NCBI GenBank assembly: GCA_008015595.1
Contig: SSFW01000064.1
Coordinates: 1 to 42,566 of the forward strand
DNA length: 42,566 bases
From: Nitrosomonas sp.
GTDB lineage: Bacteria; Pseudomonadota; Gammaproteobacteria; Burkholderiales; Nitrosomonadaceae
Reading direction: 5' to 3'
Shown: positions 1-12,271 of the stretch, one piece after another
Layout: every line of letters begins with the position of its first letter
Numbering within the stretch: the first letter of the stretch is position 1
The notes under the pieces: generated by a model
Told to the model about the DNA's origin: nothing
Database searches by the model: none
The model's input: only the letters and a program-made list of their open reading frames with translations
Made by a program: the position numbers and the translations under genes

Positions 1-1
1 A

Positions 2-502
2 AAGAAAGTAATCGTTGCAAAAATTGCTCATGAAATTTCAAATGCTCAAATTATTGTTTTATCTGAATATCGTGGTTTAAAAGTCAGTCAATTTACCGAG
101 ATAAGATCAAAATTACGAGAGGCCGGTATTTTTTTTAAGGTAATTAAGAATACTTTCGTGAGGCGTGCAGTAGAAAATACCCCTTTTTCAGAGCTTGCTC
201 ATCAAATGGTAGGGCCCTTGGTTTATGGTATTGGGAAGGATCCGGTCTTAACTGCGAAAATACTTCATGAATTTTCGAAAAATAATGAGAAATTTATTAT
301 TAAAGCAGGATCTTTAAATACAGGTTTAATACTAACAAATAAGGATATTGCTGCATTAGCAACTTTACCAAGCCGAGATGAATTGTTGTCTAGCTTGCTA
401 GGAACGATGCAAGCGCCCGTTGCTAAATTTGTTCGTACATTAAACGAGATCCCCACAAAATTTGTACGTGGTTTAGCTGCGGTACGCGATCAGAAACAAT
501 AA
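2..502 (+). CDS. rplJ: 50S ribosomal protein L10 (uL10), 5'-truncated
   Basis: L10 anchors the L7/L12 stalk dimers to the large ribosomal subunit and recruits GTPase translation factors. The frame is open from base 2, with the true start lying upstream of the window. Translation from base 2 gives typical uL10 sequence: a KKVIVAKIAHEISNAQ stretch, then LSEYRGLKVSQFTEIRSKLR and NTFVRRAVENTP. The C-terminal part (FVRTLNEIPTKFVRGLAAV) is the helix that binds L12. Stop is at 500-502. rplL follows after 35 bp, the normal rplJL order. In related bacteria L10 represses its own operon by binding the leader mRNA; that leader is outside this window. Confidence 0.96.
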   Translation, partial: KKVIVAKIAHEISNAQIIVLSEYRGLKVSQFTEIRSKLREAGIFFKVIKNTFVRRAVENTPFSELAHQMVGPLVYGIGKDPVLTAKILHEFSKNNEKFIIKAGSLNTGLILTNKDIAALATLPSRDELLSSLLGTMQAPVAKFVRTLNEIPTKFVRGLAAVRDQKQ

Positions 503-537
503 TTTTTATATATTAATAATTTACATAGGGAAATAAT

Positions 538-915
538 ATGGCTATAGCTAAAGATGAGATATTAGATGCGATTGCAAATATGACAGTATTAGAGTTGTCA
601 GAATTAATTAAACAGATGGAGGAAAAATTTGGTGTTTCAGCTGCCGCTGCTGCAGTAGCTGTTGCTGCACCGGCCGCAGCAGCTGCATCAGCTGCTGAAG
701 AACAAACAGAATTTTCTGTCGTTCTGACTTCAGCTGGAGATAATAAAGTTAATGTAATTAAAGTGGTTCGCGCTGTGACGGGTCTTGGATTGAAGGAAGC
801 TAAAGATTTAGTTGATGGAGCACCAAAAGTTGTTAAAGAAGGGATTGCTAAAGCTGATGCAGAGGCGATTCGCAAACAATTCACAGAAGCTGGTGCGGCA
901 TGTGATATTAAATAA
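538..915 (+). CDS. rplL: 50S ribosomal protein L7/L12 (bL12)
   Basis: L7/L12 forms the flexible stalk dimers that recruit and stimulate EF-Tu, EF-G, IF2 and release factors. The 125-residue product has the three expected parts: an N-terminal dimerisation and L10-binding segment (about 1-33), an Ala-rich hinge (about 34-60, an uninterrupted run of A, V, P and S), and the C-terminal domain with [20 protein letters not shown] and [11 protein letters not shown]. An AGGGA Shine-Dalgarno-like stretch lies just ahead of the ATG. The length is normal for the family. It sits between rplJ and rpoB, with a hairpin in the following spacer. Confidence 0.98.
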   Translation: MAIAKDEILDAIANMTVLELSELIKQMEEKFGVSAAAAAVAVAAPAAAAASAAEEQTEFSVVLTSAGDNKVNVIKVVRAVTGLGLKEAKDLVDGAPKVVKEGIAKADAEAIRKQFTEAGAACDIK

Positions 916-949
916 TAGCGATAACAGTTAATACTAAATTAATAGTTTT

Positions 950-977
950 GGCTGATAGCAATCGCTGGCTATCAGCC
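950..977 (+). terminator. rplL-rpoB spacer hairpin (putative attenuator)
   Basis: A perfect 10-bp inverted repeat, GGCTGATAGC (950-959) and GCTATCAGCC (968-977), encloses an 8-nt loop and is followed by TTT. It lies in the 173-bp spacer between rplL and the rpoB ATG. In enterobacteria this spacer holds a partial terminator that lowers rpoBC expression relative to the ribosomal genes, plus an RNase III site. The position and strong stem fit that role. The U-tract is short, so partial read-through or RNA processing is more likely than full termination. Confidence 0.6.
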
Positions 978-1088
978 TTTGCTCCATTTGACTAATGTAA
1001 ATTCAGTCTTGATAGTTGAGGTAACCACTTTTTAGTTAGATTCAATAAGCGGTATTTACATTGAATCTTCTGTTCCTGGAGAAAGTTG

Positions 1089-4000
1089 ATGGACTATTCG
1101 TTCACCGAGAAAAAACGCATACGTAAGAGTTTTGCAAAGCGAGCAAGTGTATTATCCATACCATTTCTTCTCGCAACTCAGCTGGAATCCTATACATCGT
1201 TTTTACAAGCTAATAAGCTAGTAAATTCTCGAAAAAATATCGGTCTACAAGCAGCATTTAATTCGATTTTTCCTATTGAAAGTCATTCTAAAAATGCTCG
1301 TTTAGATTTCATTAGCTATAATTTAGGACATCCACCCTTTGATGTGAAGGAATGTCAACAAAGGGGGTTAACTTATGCTTCTCCTTTAAGAGCAAAAGTC
1401 CGGTTGACTATTCTTGATAAAGAATCTTCAAAACCAACGGTAAAAGAAGTTAAAGAGCAAGAAGTGTATATGGGAGAGATTCCTCTCATGACCGAAACAG
1501 GGTCATTTGTCATAAATGGCACGGAGCGAGTTATCGTGTCCCAACTTCATCGTTCTCCTGGTGTATTTTTTGAGCATGACCGAGGGAAAACGCACTCATC
1601 AGGTAAGTTACTTTTTTCTGCAAGAATTATTCCCTATCGCGGCTCTTGGCTTGATTTTGAGTTCGATTCTAAAGATTATGTTTATTTTCGTATAGATCGT
1701 AGACGTAAAATGCCGGTGACTACGCTATTAAAAGCCATGGGCTGTACTCCTGAGCAAATTCTCGCAGATTTTTTTGTTTTTGATCACTTTCATTTTTCTA
1801 AAAACAAAATTTTGTTTGACCTTGTTCCCGAGAGACTTCGCGGTGAGGTGGCAAGCTTTGACATCGTATCTAGCAGTGGCGATATAATAATCCAAAAAGA
1901 TAAGCGAATCACGGCTAAACACGTTAGGGATTTACAGCAGTCCCAAATAGAAAAAATTGAAGTTCCAGAAGATTTTTTGCTCGGGAAAATTCTAGCTAAG
2001 AATATTATAGATCAAAAAACTGGTGAAATCATTGCGCTAGCAAACGATGAGATTACTGAAACAATACTAGAAAAAATAAGAGTTGCTGGGATTAAAGCAG
2101 TTACAACGCTTTATATAAATGATCTCAATCAAGGACCTTATATTTCCCTAACTTTACGAACAGATGAAGTCGCTGATCAGTTTTCTGCTCAAGTAGCTAT
2201 CTATCGCATGATGCGCCCTGGTGAGCCACCAACTGAAGAAGCGGTCATTGCTCTGTTTAATGGTTTATTTTTCTCAGCAGAACGTTACGATCTATCAGTA
2301 GTGGGTCGAATGAAATTCAATCGCCGTGTGGGTAGAGCAGAATTAGAAGGACTACCTACGTTAACTCACCAAGATATTATTGATGTAATCAAAATCTTAG
2401 TAGAGCTTCGAAATGGAAGAGGTGAAATTGATGACATCGATCACTTGGGAAATCGTAGAGTGCGGTCAGTTGGGGAATTAGCAGAAAACCAATTTAGAGC
2501 AGGCCTGGCGCGAGTTGAAAGAGCTGTTAAAGAGCGTTTAAGCCAAGCGGAATCAGAGAATTTAATGCCTCATGATTTAATTAATGCTAAACCGGTATCA
2601 GCTGCAGCCCGTGAATTTTTTGGTTCAAGTCAATTATCACAATTCATGGATCAAACGAATCCACTTTCTGAAGTAACACATAAGCGTCGTATATCGGCGC
2701 TAGGGCCGGGTGGCTTAACACGTGAGCGTGCTGGATTTGAAGTTAGAGACGTGCATACAACCCATTATGGGCGTGTTTGTCCAATTGAAACTCCAGAAGG
2801 ACCAAATATAGGATTGATTAATTCTCTTGCGCTTTATGCTCAAACTAATGAATATGGTTTTATTGAAACACCTTACAGAAAAGTTGTCGAAGGAACTGTA
2901 ACAGATCAAATTGTATTTCTTTCTGCAATTGAAGAGAGTCAGTACGTTATTGCACAAGCGAATGCAAAGTTAGATTCTGATGGGCGATTTATTGATGAAA
3001 TTGTTTCGTGTCGTCATAGGAACGAATTCACACTCTCTCCAAAAGATCAAATTGATTATGTCGACGTTGCGCCTGCACAGATTGTATCCGTAGCTGCTTC
3101 ATTAATACCTTTTTTGGAGCATGACGATGCAAATCGTGCATTAATGGGTTCAAATATGCAGCGTCAAGCTGTACCTTGTTTGCGTGCAGAGAAACCACTT
3201 GTAGGAACTGGGATAGAGCGCGTGGTTGCTGAGCATTCTGGAACTGCTGTAAGGGCAATAAGAGGTGGGGTTGTTGATTTTGTTGACGCAAATAGAATAG
3301 TCATTCGTGTTCATGATGAAGAAACCCTCGCGGGCGATGTCGGGGTGGATATCTATAACTTGATCAAATATACCCGATCCAATCAAAGCACAAATATTAA
3401 TCAACGGCCGCTTGTTAAGATTGGTGATGTAATCGAACGTAATAATGTCATTGCAGATGGCGCATCAACCGATATGGGGGAGCTTGCATTAGGGCAAAAC
3501 ATGCTCGTTGCATTTATGCCATGGAATGGTTACAACTTTGAAGACTCGATTCTTATTTCTGAACGAGTTGTAGCTGAGGATCGCTTTACATCAATTCATA
3601 TCGAAGAACTTTCGGTAGTGAGTCGCGATACAAAGCTTGGAACTGAAGAAATTACTGCTGATATACCTAATCTATCCGAACGTCAGCTATCACGGCTTGA
3701 TGAGTCAGGGATTGTATATATTGGCGCTGAAGTAGAGGTGGGTGACGTTTTGGTTGGTAAAGTTACACCTAGAGGCGAAACGCAGTTAACACCAGAAGAA
3801 AAATTACTGCGCGCTATTTTTGGAGAAAAAGCCTCAGATGTTAAGGATACGTCCTTACGAGTACCATCTGGAATCTCTGGAACGGTTATCGATGTACAAG
3901 TTTTCACCAGAGAAGGGGTACAGCGTGATAAGCGTTCCAAAAAAATAATTAATGATGAATTAGATCGGTACAAAAAGGATCTGGCTGATCAAATGCGCAT

Positions 4001-5162
4001 CGTTGAAACAGATGTATTTAAGCGCCTTGAAAGATTACTTATTGGAAAAGTAGTTACAGGTGGACCCAAAAAATTAGCAAAAGGTACAGCAATTACCAAA
4101 GAGTATCTCGATAGTATTGATTTGCATCACTGGTTTGATATTCGATTGGCTGATGAAGATATAAGCCGGCAATTAGAACAGATGAAAGAAGGGTTAGAAC
4201 AAAAACAAAAATTGTTTGATAGTGCGTTTGAAGAAAAACGAAAGAAATTGACTCAAGGTGATGAATTACCGCCAGGTGTTCAAAAAATGGTTAAGGTTTA
4301 TGTGGCTGTTAAGAGGCGGCTACAACCCGGCGATAAGATGGCTGGAAGGCATGGAAATAAAGGGGTTATTTCGAAAATCGTTCCAATAGAAGATATGCCT
4401 TACATGGCAGACGGCACGCCAGTCGATGTCGTATTGAATCCACTGGGTGTGCCATCGCGAATGAATGTCGGTCAAATATTAGAAGTACATCTGGGGTGGG
4501 CATCTAAAGGTCTTGGTGAGAAAATTGGAGCATTATTACAACAAGAAAAAAGAGTCGCTAAGTTGAGGCCATTTCTCGAAACAATATATAACAGCACTGG
4601 TATGAAAGAAGATATCGCATCACTGAACGATGACGAGCTAATTGAATTAGCGAGGAATTTAGTAGGAGGTGTTCCATTTGCTACACCTGTTTTCGATGGA
4701 GCAACCGAAGCTGAGATTAAAGCCATGCTAGAGCTTGCTGACTTACCTAAAACAGGTCAAGTAACTCTTTACGATGGTCGAACAGGAGAAGCGTTTGATC
4801 GCTCGGTTACGGTTGGTTATATGCATGTATTAAAACTTCATCATCTAGTTGATGATAAGATGCATGCAAGATCAACAGGGCCTTATAGCTTGGTTACGCA
4901 ACAACCACTAGGTGGTAAAGCTCAGTTTGGGGGGCAACGTTTTGGAGAAATGGAGGTATGGGCCCTAGAAGCCTATGGAGCAGCATATACTTTACAGGAA
5001 ATGTTAACTGTAAAATCGGATGATGTTGGGGGTAGAACAAAAGTATATGAAAGTATAGTTAAAGGGGACCATAAAATCGATGCAGGAATGCCTGAGTCAT
5101 TTAATGTACTCGTAAAAGAGATTAGGTCTCTGGCAATGGATATCGATTTAGAGCAATACTAA
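1089..5162 (+). CDS. rpoB: DNA-directed RNA polymerase subunit beta
   Basis: Beta subunit of the core RNA polymerase, forming half of the active-site cleft. The 1357-residue product is full length. It contains the rifampicin pocket ([20 protein letters not shown], then [20 protein letters not shown]), the [15 protein letters not shown] segment, the [12 protein letters not shown] and [19 protein letters not shown] active-site segments, and the C-terminal [20 protein letters not shown] clamp segment. A TTG three bases upstream is also in frame, but GGAG at 1078-1081 is 7 nt from the ATG at 1089, so the ATG is chosen. In the rifampicin cluster II area the residue after DVH is Thr where many proteobacteria have Pro. 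rpoC follows after 53 bp. Confidence 0.98.
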   Translation: MDYSFTEKKRIRKSFAKRASVLSIPFLLATQLESYTSFLQANKLVNSRKNIGLQAAFNSIFPIESHSKNARLDFISYNLGHPPFDVKECQQRGLTYASPLRAKVRLTILDKESSKPTVKEVKEQEVYMGEIPLMTETGSFVINGTERVIVSQLHRSPGVFFEHDRGKTHSSGKLLFSARIIPYRGSWLDFEFDSKDYVYFRIDRRRKMPVTTLLKAMGCTPEQILADFFVFDHFHFSKNKILFDLVPERLRGEVASFDIVSSSGDIIIQKDKRITAKHVRDLQQSQIEKIEVPEDFLLGKILAKNIIDQKTGEIIALANDEITETILEKIRVAGIKAVTTLYINDLNQGPYISLTLRTDEVADQFSAQVAIYRMMRPGEPPTEEAVIALFNGLFFSAERYDLSVVGRMKFNRRVGRAELEGLPTLTHQDIIDVIKILVELRNGRGEIDDIDHLGNRRVRSVGELAENQFRAGLARVERAVKERLSQAESENLMPHDLINAKPVSAAAREFFGSSQLSQFMDQTNPLSEVTHKRRISALGPGGLTRERAGFEVRDVHTTHYGRVCPIETPEGPNIGLINSLALYAQTNEYGFIETPYRKVVEGTVTDQIVFLSAIEESQYVIAQANAKLDSDGRFIDEIVSCRHRNEFTLSPKDQIDYVDVAPAQIVSVAASLIPFLEHDDANRALMGSNMQRQAVPCLRAEKPLVGTGIERVVAEHSGTAVRAIRGGVVDFVDANRIVIRVHDEETLAGDVGVDIYNLIKYTRSNQSTNINQRPLVKIGDVIERNNVIADGASTDMGELALGQNMLVAFMPWNGYNFEDSILISERVVAEDRFTSIHIEELSVVSRDTKLGTEEITADIPNLSERQLSRLDESGIVYIGAEVEVGDVLVGKVTPRGETQLTPEEKLLRAIFGEKASDVKDTSLRVPSGISGTVIDVQVFTREGVQRDKRSKKIINDELDRYKKDLADQMRIVETDVFKRLERLLIGKVVTGGPKKLAKGTAITKEYLDSIDLHHWFDIRLADEDISRQLEQMKEGLEQKQKLFDSAFEEKRKKLTQGDELPPGVQKMVKVYVAVKRRLQPGDKMAGRHGNKGVISKIVPIEDMPYMADGTPVDVVLNPLGVPSRMNVGQILEVHLGWASKGLGEKIGALLQQEKRVAKLRPFLETIYNSTGMKEDIASLNDDELIELARNLVGGVPFATPVFDGATEAEIKAMLELADLPKTGQVTLYDGRTGEAFDRSVTVGYMHVLKLHHLVDDKMHARSTGPYSLVTQQPLGGKAQFGGQRFGEMEVWALEAYGAAYTLQEMLTVKSDDVGGRTKVYESIVKGDHKIDAGMPESFNVLVKEIRSLAMDIDLEQY

Positions 5163-5200
5163 TAAAAAAGCCAGACTAGCATTTTATATAACACCATTAG

Positions 5201-6652
<1,452 letters not shown>

Positions 6653-6664
6653 TGTCGAACGTTA

Positions 6665-7471
6665 ATGATGTCGACTAATAATATTCTTTCGCCAGCAAAC
6701 GGAGAGCCCATAATTGTTCCATCTCAAGATATCGTTCTGGGCCTTTATTACATGACTCGTGAAAAAATGTATGCACAGGGTGATGGGATGTTTTTTCAGG
6801 ATATGGTAGAAGCCCTTCGTGCATACGAAAATGGTGCAGTAGAGCTGAATGCCAAAATTCAGGTTAGAATTAAAGAAATCGATATGGTTTCTAAAGCAGA
6901 AAAAATCCAGCGCTATGAAACGACGGTTGGTCGTGCATTGTTATCCGAGGTTTTACCAGAGGGTCTCTCTTTTTCACTCGTAAATAAGGTACTCAAGAAG
7001 AAAGAGATATCGAAGCTTATTAACGCCTGCTTCCGATTATGTGGATTACGTAAAACAGTCATTTTTGCTGATAAGCTCATGAATTTAGGTTTTACTTATG
7101 CAACTCGTGGCGGTATCTCAATTTGTGCAGACGATTTACGGATTCCTGTACAAAAAAATGACATTATTAAATCTGCTGAAGCAGAAGTACAAGAAATAGC
7201 AACCCAATATACTTCAGGACTTGTTACTCAAGGTGAAAGATACAATAAAGTAGTCGATATTTGGGGACGTGCTGGTGATCAAGTTGCCAAAGCGATGATG
7301 GATCAGTTGAGCGTAGAAAATATCTATGATTCATCTTCAAACGAAATTAAGAAAGACGATCATGGTAAACCATTGATGCAAGAATCATTTAACTCTATCT
7401 ATATGATGGCTGATTCGGGTGCAAGGGTTCAGCTGCTCAAATTAGACAACTGGCGGGTATGCGGGGGCTAA
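6665..7471 (+). CDS. rpoC: RNA polymerase subunit beta', fragment 2 of 3 (interrupted rpoC)
   Basis: Middle part of beta', in the same frame as fragment 1. The coordinates start at the first ATG after the stop, but homologous coding resumes at 6653 (CRT then [16 protein letters not shown]). It carries the secondary-channel region ([20 protein letters not shown]) and runs up to YMMADSGAR. There the reading leaves the family sequence and ends [14 protein letters not shown]. Adding one G to the run at 7425-7427 restores [21 protein letters not shown], so the last 15 or so residues are frameshift product. No Shine-Dalgarno sequence precedes the ATG, which argues against natural re-initiation. Confidence 0.88.
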   Translation: MMSTNNILSPANGEPIIVPSQDIVLGLYYMTREKMYAQGDGMFFQDMVEALRAYENGAVELNAKIQVRIKEIDMVSKAEKIQRYETTVGRALLSEVLPEGLSFSLVNKVLKKKEISKLINACFRLCGLRKTVIFADKLMNLGFTYATRGGISICADDLRIPVQKNDIIKSAEAEVQEIATQYTSGLVTQGERYNKVVDIWGRAGDQVAKAMMDQLSVENIYDSSSNEIKKDDHGKPLMQESFNSIYMMADSGARVQLLKLDNWRVCGG

Positions 7472-9447
7472 TGGCAAAACCAGATGGATCAATCATTGAA
7501 ACACCGATCACTGCAAATTTTCGTGAAGGGTTGAATGTATTGCAGTACTTCATTTCTACACATGGTGCACGTAAAGGGCTAGCAGACACTGCATTAAAAA
7601 CAGCAAATTCAGGCTATTTAACACGACGTCTTGTCGATGTGACCCAAGATTTAGTGATTACAGAGAATGATTGTGGCACTGAAGATGGTGTTGTTATGAA
7701 AGCCTTGATAGAAGGTGGTGAAGTCATTGAGGCACTTAAAGAAAGGTTATTAGGTCGTGTGACAGTACAAGAAGTAATCAACCCAGACAATCAAACGGTA
7801 TTATATCCCGCAGGTTTTCTGCTTGATGAGAATGCGGTTGAGCAGATTGAGTTTTATGGTGTTGATGAAGTTAAAGTGCGAACACCGCTTACCTGTGAAA
7901 CCCGTTATGGATTATGCGCTAAGTGTTATGGTCGTGACTTGGGAAGAGGTTCTCTCGTTGATGTGGGTGAAGCCGTTGGTGTCATTGCAGCGCAATCGAT
8001 TGGAGAGCCTGGTACACAGCTAACCATGAGAACTTTCCACATTGGGGGAGCAGCTTCGAGAACTGCAGTGGCAAGTCAAATCGAAAGTAAATCAAATGGT
8101 GTGATTCAATATTCAAACTCTATCCGTTATGTAAAAAATTCTCGTAATGAATTAATTATTATTTCGCGGAGTGGTGAAGTGATCATTTCTGATGATAATG
8201 GTCGTGAGAAAGAACGCCATAAAATTCCTTATGGAGCTACATTACTCGTTCATGATGGTGATGCCGTGAAAATTGGTAAGGTACTTGCGTCATGGGATCC
8301 ACATACACGGCCGATCATTACTGAGTATAGTGGGAAGGTTCGTTTCGAGAATGTAGAAGAAGGTGTAACAGTAGCTAAGCAAATTGATGATATCACCGGT
8401 TTGTCCACACTTGTGGTTATTGATCCGAAACGCCGGAGTACTTCAAGCCAATCCAAAGGATTGCGACCGTTAGTTAAATTCTTGGATGAAAATGAGAAAG
8501 AAATTAAAGTGGCCGGTACTGACGTATCAGTAAGTATTACATTCCAAATTGGATCTATTATTACGGTACGTAATGGTCAGCAAGTATCGGTTGGTGAAGT
8601 TCTAGCACGAATTCCGCAAGAAACTTCAAAAACGCGTGATATTACTGGTGGTTTACCACGTGTTGCTGAACTATTTGAAGCTCGTTCGCCCAAAGATGCT
8701 GGCTTGCTGGCGGAAGTGACTGGTGTTGTGTCCTTTGGTAAAGATACCAAAGGTAAGCAACGCCTGGTTATTACAGATCTTGATAACGTTTCTCATGAGT
8801 ACTTGATCCCTAAAGATAAGCATGTCATGGCTCATGATGGTCAAGTCGTAAATAAAGGTGAAATCATTGTGGATGGTCCGGCTGATCCGCAAGATATTTT
8901 ACGATTACAGGGTGTAGAGGTATTAGCGCGCTATATTACGGATGAAGTACAGGATGTTTATCGATTACAAGGTGTAAAAATTAACGATAAGCATATTGAA
9001 GTAATCGTTAGACAAATGCTACGTCGCGTCCAGATTACTGAAGCGGGGGATACTTCATTTATTCCTGGGGAGCAAGTTGAAAGAGCGGATGTATTGATTG
9101 AGAATGAAAAAGTATTGGCTGAAGGGAAAATTCCTGCAGCTTATAACTATATACTACTAGGTATCACTAAAGCTTCGCTTTCGACTGATTCATTCATTTC
9201 GGCAGCTTCCTTCCAAGAAACGACTCGTGTATTGACTGAAGCCGCAATTATGGGTAAACGGGATGAGTTGCGAGGTTTAAAAGAGAATGTGATCGTTGGT
9301 AGGCTTATCCCTGGTGGAACAGGATTGTCTTTCCATAATATTCGTAAGAAACAAAAAGCAAAATCTTCTACCGAGTCTAATTTATTAGCAGAAAAGAGTA
9401 ATGGAGAAGTTGATAATGTTACTCCAATTAACGATAACATGGCCTAA
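7459..9447 (+). CDS. rpoC: RNA polymerase subunit beta', fragment 3 of 3 (interrupted rpoC)
   Basis: C-terminal half of beta'. The coordinates begin at an internal ATG ([10 protein letters not shown]); homologous coding in this frame begins right after the G run at 7425-7427. It contains the bridge helix ([19 protein letters not shown]), the second zinc site with the cysteines of [11 protein letters not shown], the trigger-loop region ([20 protein letters not shown]), and the C-terminal [29 protein letters not shown] segment. Alone it lacks the NADFDGD catalytic loop and could not work. The tail after residue 625 is Lys/Ser/Asn rich and variable, as usual. A hairpin 67 bp downstream probably ends the operon. 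Confidence 0.92.
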   Translation: MRGLMAKPDGSIIETPITANFREGLNVLQYFISTHGARKGLADTALKTANSGYLTRRLVDVTQDLVITENDCGTEDGVVMKALIEGGEVIEALKERLLGRVTVQEVINPDNQTVLYPAGFLLDENAVEQIEFYGVDEVKVRTPLTCETRYGLCAKCYGRDLGRGSLVDVGEAVGVIAAQSIGEPGTQLTMRTFHIGGAASRTAVASQIESKSNGVIQYSNSIRYVKNSRNELIIISRSGEVIISDDNGREKERHKIPYGATLLVHDGDAVKIGKVLASWDPHTRPIITEYSGKVRFENVEEGVTVAKQIDDITGLSTLVVIDPKRRSTSSQSKGLRPLVKFLDENEKEIKVAGTDVSVSITFQIGSIITVRNGQQVSVGEVLARIPQETSKTRDITGGLPRVAELFEARSPKDAGLLAEVTGVVSFGKDTKGKQRLVITDLDNVSHEYLIPKDKHVMAHDGQVVNKGEIIVDGPADPQDILRLQGVEVLARYITDEVQDVYRLQGVKINDKHIEVIVRQMLRRVQITEAGDTSFIPGEQVERADVLIENEKVLAEGKIPAAYNYILLGITKASLSTDSFISAASFQETTRVLTEAAIMGKRDELRGLKENVIVGRLIPGGTGLSFHNIRKKQKAKSSTESNLLAEKSNGEVDNVTPINDNMA

Positions 9448-9513
9448 GTAAATTTTTGACTATTATCTGCGGTAGTTTTTTAAGTTGTACATAGCAAATC
9501 AATAAAATTCCAC

Positions 9514-9553
9514 CCATATTTTCATTAGAAAAATTTTTAATGAAAATATGGGT
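9514..9553 (+). terminator. rpo operon terminator hairpin
   Basis: A perfect 14-bp inverted repeat, CCCATATTTTCATT (9514-9527) and AATGAAAATATGGG (9540-9553), surrounds an A5T5-containing 12-nt loop and is followed by TTT. It lies 67 bp after the rpoC stop and before the hydrogenase operon. The stem is AU-rich but long and uninterrupted. Termination is inferred from position and shape. Confidence 0.65.
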
Positions 9554-9585
9554 TTGCTCCAAAAAATCTGCGATCTTCCATTAAT

Positions 9586-9617
9586 GACAGGTTACCAATA
9601 TACCTTGTCAGTTTTTG
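9586..9617 (+). terminator. Second imperfect hairpin with T-run after rpoC
   Basis: TGACA (9586-9590) plus GGT pairs with ACC plus TGTCA (9607-9611), with one bulged T, and GTTTTT follows. The stem is shorter and less perfect than the one at 9514-9553. It could be a back-up terminator, or part of the hydrogenase leader. Confidence 0.35.
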
Positions 9618-9649
9618 CAGCTATCTTTAATAAATTCCCTTTTTTTGAA

Positions 9650-9668
9650 TGATCATCTAACATGATCA
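9650..9668 (+). promoter_or_regulatory. Perfect inverted repeat upstream of hydB, possible operator
   Basis: TGATCAT (9650-9656), a 5-bp spacer, then ATGATCA (9662-9668) form a perfect dyad about 80 bp before the hydB start. The form fits a dimeric regulator site, but the spacing does not match the FNR/DNR (TTGAT-N4-ATCAA) or CRP (TGTGA-N6-TCACA) consensus. No convincing -35/-10 pair was found, so the regulator is unknown. Confidence 0.35.
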
Positions 9669-9747
9669 AAAAGAATATTGCAGTGCTATCAAGGATTGGT
9701 AACTCTCTGTCATGGTTCAGTAAAATAAATCTCATAAAATTTTGCAG

Positions 9748-10917
9748 ATGAGCTTGCGGGAAATTTCACAATCTAATTTTTTTCAAAAAGTTAAAATTGA
9801 TCGAGCGCATATTGATGTACTTTTTCAATCGTTAAAGAATCGTGGTTATTCTTTGGTTGGCCCAAAGATCAGTGAAGGTGCAATTATTTACGATTTCCTG
9901 GATGTTGTTGATGAGCTGCCGATCGGATGGACAGACGAGCAAGAAGCTGGAACTTATCGTATTAAGCAACGAGAAGATCAAACTTTATTTGGCTATAACT
10001 TAGGTCCCCATTCTTGGAAGCAGTTTTTATTTTCTGCGCGCAAAAGAGTCTGGCAAGGACAGAAAACATCTGAGGGTAGTTTCAAAACGGTACAGGAAAT
10101 AGCGACGCAATCTCAGCGCTATGCATTTATTGGTGTTCGATCTTGTGAATTACATGCGATCCAAATCCAGGATCGGGTTTTTATGAACAGTCAGTATCAG
10201 GATACTGAATATAAGCAGAAACGGGCAGATAATTTCATTGTAGCGGTTAATTGCGGGCAAGCCGGAAAGACTTGTTTTTGTACTTCCCTAAATACCGGCC
10301 CTAGAGTAAGTCAAGGTTATGATCTTGCATTAACCGAAATTCTTGATAGTGGTACACATTATTTTGTGGTGGAATCTGGCAGTGAGCGAGGATTAGCCGT
10401 GTTGCAGGAATTACCCTGTCAATCTGTCAGTAATAACGATTTAGAAGCGGTTGATAAATGTATCGAGAAAGCGGTCGGGCAAATGGGTCGTGCTATCGAT
10501 ACCACGGATATCAAAGCGTTTCTTTATCGAAATTACGATAACAAACACTGGCAGAAATTAGAAGAAAGATGCCTGACTTGTGCAAACTGTACCATGGTTT
10601 GTCCTACTTGCTTTTGTTCAAAAATTGAAGATACGACGGATTTGACCGGAGAATATGCCGAACGGTGGCAAACCTGGGATTCTTGTTTTACGATGGATTT
10701 TTCATATACTCATGGTGGCGCTGTGCGCGCTTCAACTCAATCACGTTATCGTCAATGGTTAGTGCACAAACTCGCAAGTTGGATTGATCAGTTTGGGACA
10801 TCAGGCTGTGTTGGTTGTGGTCGTTGCATTACGTGGTGTCCAGTTGGGATCGATTTAACGGAAGAAATAAAAGCACTGAAACAAGCTGAGCGTGAAGCGA
10901 AAAATGGTGAAAATTAG
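9748..10917 (+). CDS. hydB: Group 3b NiFe hydrogenase (sulfhydrogenase) beta subunit, 4Fe-4S protein
   Basis: Iron-sulfur subunit that wires the NiFe half of the enzyme to the flavin half. It has family features in order: [10 protein letters not shown] (about 135-145), [19 protein letters not shown] (about 165-185), a first ferredoxin cluster with C275, C278, C281 and C285, and a second with C354, C357, C360 and C364. The order beta, gamma, delta, alpha matches the hydBGDA operons of cytoplasmic NADP-linked hydrogenases, with one extra gene inserted after hydB. The ATG at 9748 has no clear Shine-Dalgarno sequence, and an in-frame TTG lies 6 bp upstream. This is the first gene of a run of overlapping genes to 19672. 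Confidence 0.9.
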   Translation: MSLREISQSNFFQKVKIDRAHIDVLFQSLKNRGYSLVGPKISEGAIIYDFLDVVDELPIGWTDEQEAGTYRIKQREDQTLFGYNLGPHSWKQFLFSARKRVWQGQKTSEGSFKTVQEIATQSQRYAFIGVRSCELHAIQIQDRVFMNSQYQDTEYKQKRADNFIVAVNCGQAGKTCFCTSLNTGPRVSQGYDLALTEILDSGTHYFVVESGSERGLAVLQELPCQSVSNNDLEAVDKCIEKAVGQMGRAIDTTDIKAFLYRNYDNKHWQKLEERCLTCANCTMVCPTCFCSKIEDTTDLTGEYAERWQTWDSCFTMDFSYTHGGAVRASTQSRYRQWLVHKLASWIDQFGTSGCVGCGRCITWCPVGIDLTEEIKALKQAEREAKNGEN

Positions 10918-11377
10918 AAATATAGAAGCATTATTGCTGGAATCGCCTTTTTTTCAATCCTTTCCACAGGATCATCTCAGATTACTCGCTGAATGCAGTG
11001 AAATCGTTCATTTCAATGAAAATGAATTGTTATTGACCGAGGGAGAGAAAGCAGATTATTGCTATCTCATTTTGAGTGGAGGTGTTGCGATCGAGAGTCA
11101 TTACCCAGGCCGGGAAGCGCTGGTTGTTTCAAAAGTGACGACACAGGGTATCGTTGGTTTTTCATGGTTGTTTCCTCCTTTTCGTAATCAATTCGATGCG
11201 CGTGCTGTGACTCGCGGGTCTGCAATAAGGCTCAATGGGTCCTGCTTGTTGCCTATCATCGAAAGTGATCATGCATTGGGATATCATTTATTAAAAGGCT
11301 TTTCAGCGATCATGCTGCAGCGAATGCAATCGGCTCGTCGGCAAATGCTGGACGTTTTTGGTCAATCAAAAAACTAG
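10904..11377 (+). CDS. Cyclic-nucleotide-binding-fold protein of the hydrogenase operon
   Basis: A small soluble protein (about 158 residues) with one cNMP-binding beta-roll of the Crp/Fnr type. The [20 protein letters not shown] entry, the [12 protein letters not shown] turn, and a modified cassette ([20 protein letters not shown]) are visible. There is no helix-turn-helix after the fold, so it is not a classical DNA-binding regulator. The cassette lacks the usual GE-x-A-L and Arg-Ser/Thr-Ala phosphate-binding signature, so the ligand may not be cAMP. It overlaps the end of hydB by 14 bp and lies 4 bp before hydG, so it is co-made with the enzyme. Such proteins occur in many proteobacterial group 3b clusters; regulation or assembly of the enzyme is inferred. 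In-frame GTG starts at 10892 and 10907 are possible. Confidence 0.8.
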   Translation: MVKIRNIEALLLESPFFQSFPQDHLRLLAECSEIVHFNENELLLTEGEKADYCYLILSGGVAIESHYPGREALVVSKVTTQGIVGFSWLFPPFRNQFDARAVTRGSAIRLNGSCLLPIIESDHALGYHLLKGFSAIMLQRMQSARRQMLDVFGQSKN

Positions 11378-11381
11378 CTCG

Positions 11382-12215
11382 ATGTCACTACAAGCTTTAC
11401 TCAATAATCCAATGGAGCCGACTCCATTCCGAATTCTACGAGTAAAGCAAGAATTAAAGGATTGTTTTACGCTTATATTGGATTGTAAACAAACACCTTT
11501 TCACTTTGCACCCGGTCAATTCAATATGCTTTATATATTTGGCCATGGTGAAGTTCCGATTTCCATGAGTGGAGATCCTAATCAACCCGAGTTACTTGTG
11601 CATACCATCCGGAATGTAGGGTCGATTACTGCAGCGTTAGAACAGCTAAGGGAAGGTGATTTTGTTGGGGTTCGGGGTCCCTTTGGGAGTCCATGGCCAC
11701 TTTCTGAGGCCAAAGGAAAAGATATCGTTATTTTAGCGGGTGGATTGGGTCTTGCACCTTTGCGGCCAGTTATTTATCACACCCTGGAACATCAGCGTGA
11801 TTATAAAAAAATAACGCTATGCTATGGTGCACGTAATCCTGAAGCGATATTATTTTCGGATGAGCTTGAACAATGGACCCATCGAATCGCGGTGGAGTTA
11901 ACGGTTGATAGCGCTGGACCAGGATGGTCGGGGCATGTAGGGGTGATTACCGATAGATTGCAACAACAGGTAACTGCTTTAACGAATGCCATCGCCTTTA
12001 TTTGTGGCCCAGAAATTATGATGCGTTATAGTGCTTATGCTTTAATGGATAGCGGACTTAGTGCAGATCGAATTTATATTTCGATGGAACGTAATATGAA
12101 ATGTGCAGTGGGGCTCTGTGGTCGCTGTCAATTTGGACCTTATTTTATCTGTCAGGATGGACCGGTGTTCTCATTTGATAAAGTAGAACGATTACTTAAA
12201 ATTCGGGAAGTATAG
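11382..12215 (+). CDS. hydG: Group 3b NiFe hydrogenase gamma subunit, FAD/NAD(P)-binding reductase
   Basis: Flavoprotein subunit that passes electrons between the Fe-S chain and NAD(P). It has a ferredoxin-reductase-type FAD domain (about 15-100; HFAPGQFNMLYIFGHGEVPIS), an NAD(P)-binding domain beginning ILAGGLGLAPLRPVIYHTLE, and C-terminal 2Fe-2S cysteines in KCAVGLCGRCQFG followed by FICQDGPVF. The length (277 residues) fits the family. The ATG at 11382 is chosen; an in-frame TTG at 11358 would overlap the upstream gene. hydD follows after 56 bp with GGAG before its start. Confidence 0.9.
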   Translation: MSLQALLNNPMEPTPFRILRVKQELKDCFTLILDCKQTPFHFAPGQFNMLYIFGHGEVPISMSGDPNQPELLVHTIRNVGSITAALEQLREGDFVGVRGPFGSPWPLSEAKGKDIVILAGGLGLAPLRPVIYHTLEHQRDYKKITLCYGARNPEAILFSDELEQWTHRIAVELTVDSAGPGWSGHVGVITDRLQQQVTALTNAIAFICGPEIMMRYSAYALMDSGLSADRIYISMERNMKCAVGLCGRCQFGPYFICQDGPVFSFDKVERLLKIREV

Positions 12216-12271
12216 GCTTAGCTTATTTTCCTTGGGCTCTTGATAGTTCAAATCGCCGGAGAAAACGTTGA

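Noticed and set aside
513-884. 123-codon minus-strand open frame
   Set aside because: It is the shadow of the Ala-rich rplL coding sequence.
9650-9668. FNR/DNR box for anaerobic control of the hydrogenase
   Set aside because: The arms TGATCAT and ATGATCA are 5 bp apart and do not give TTGAT-N4-ATCAA in any register; it is kept only as an unassigned dyad.
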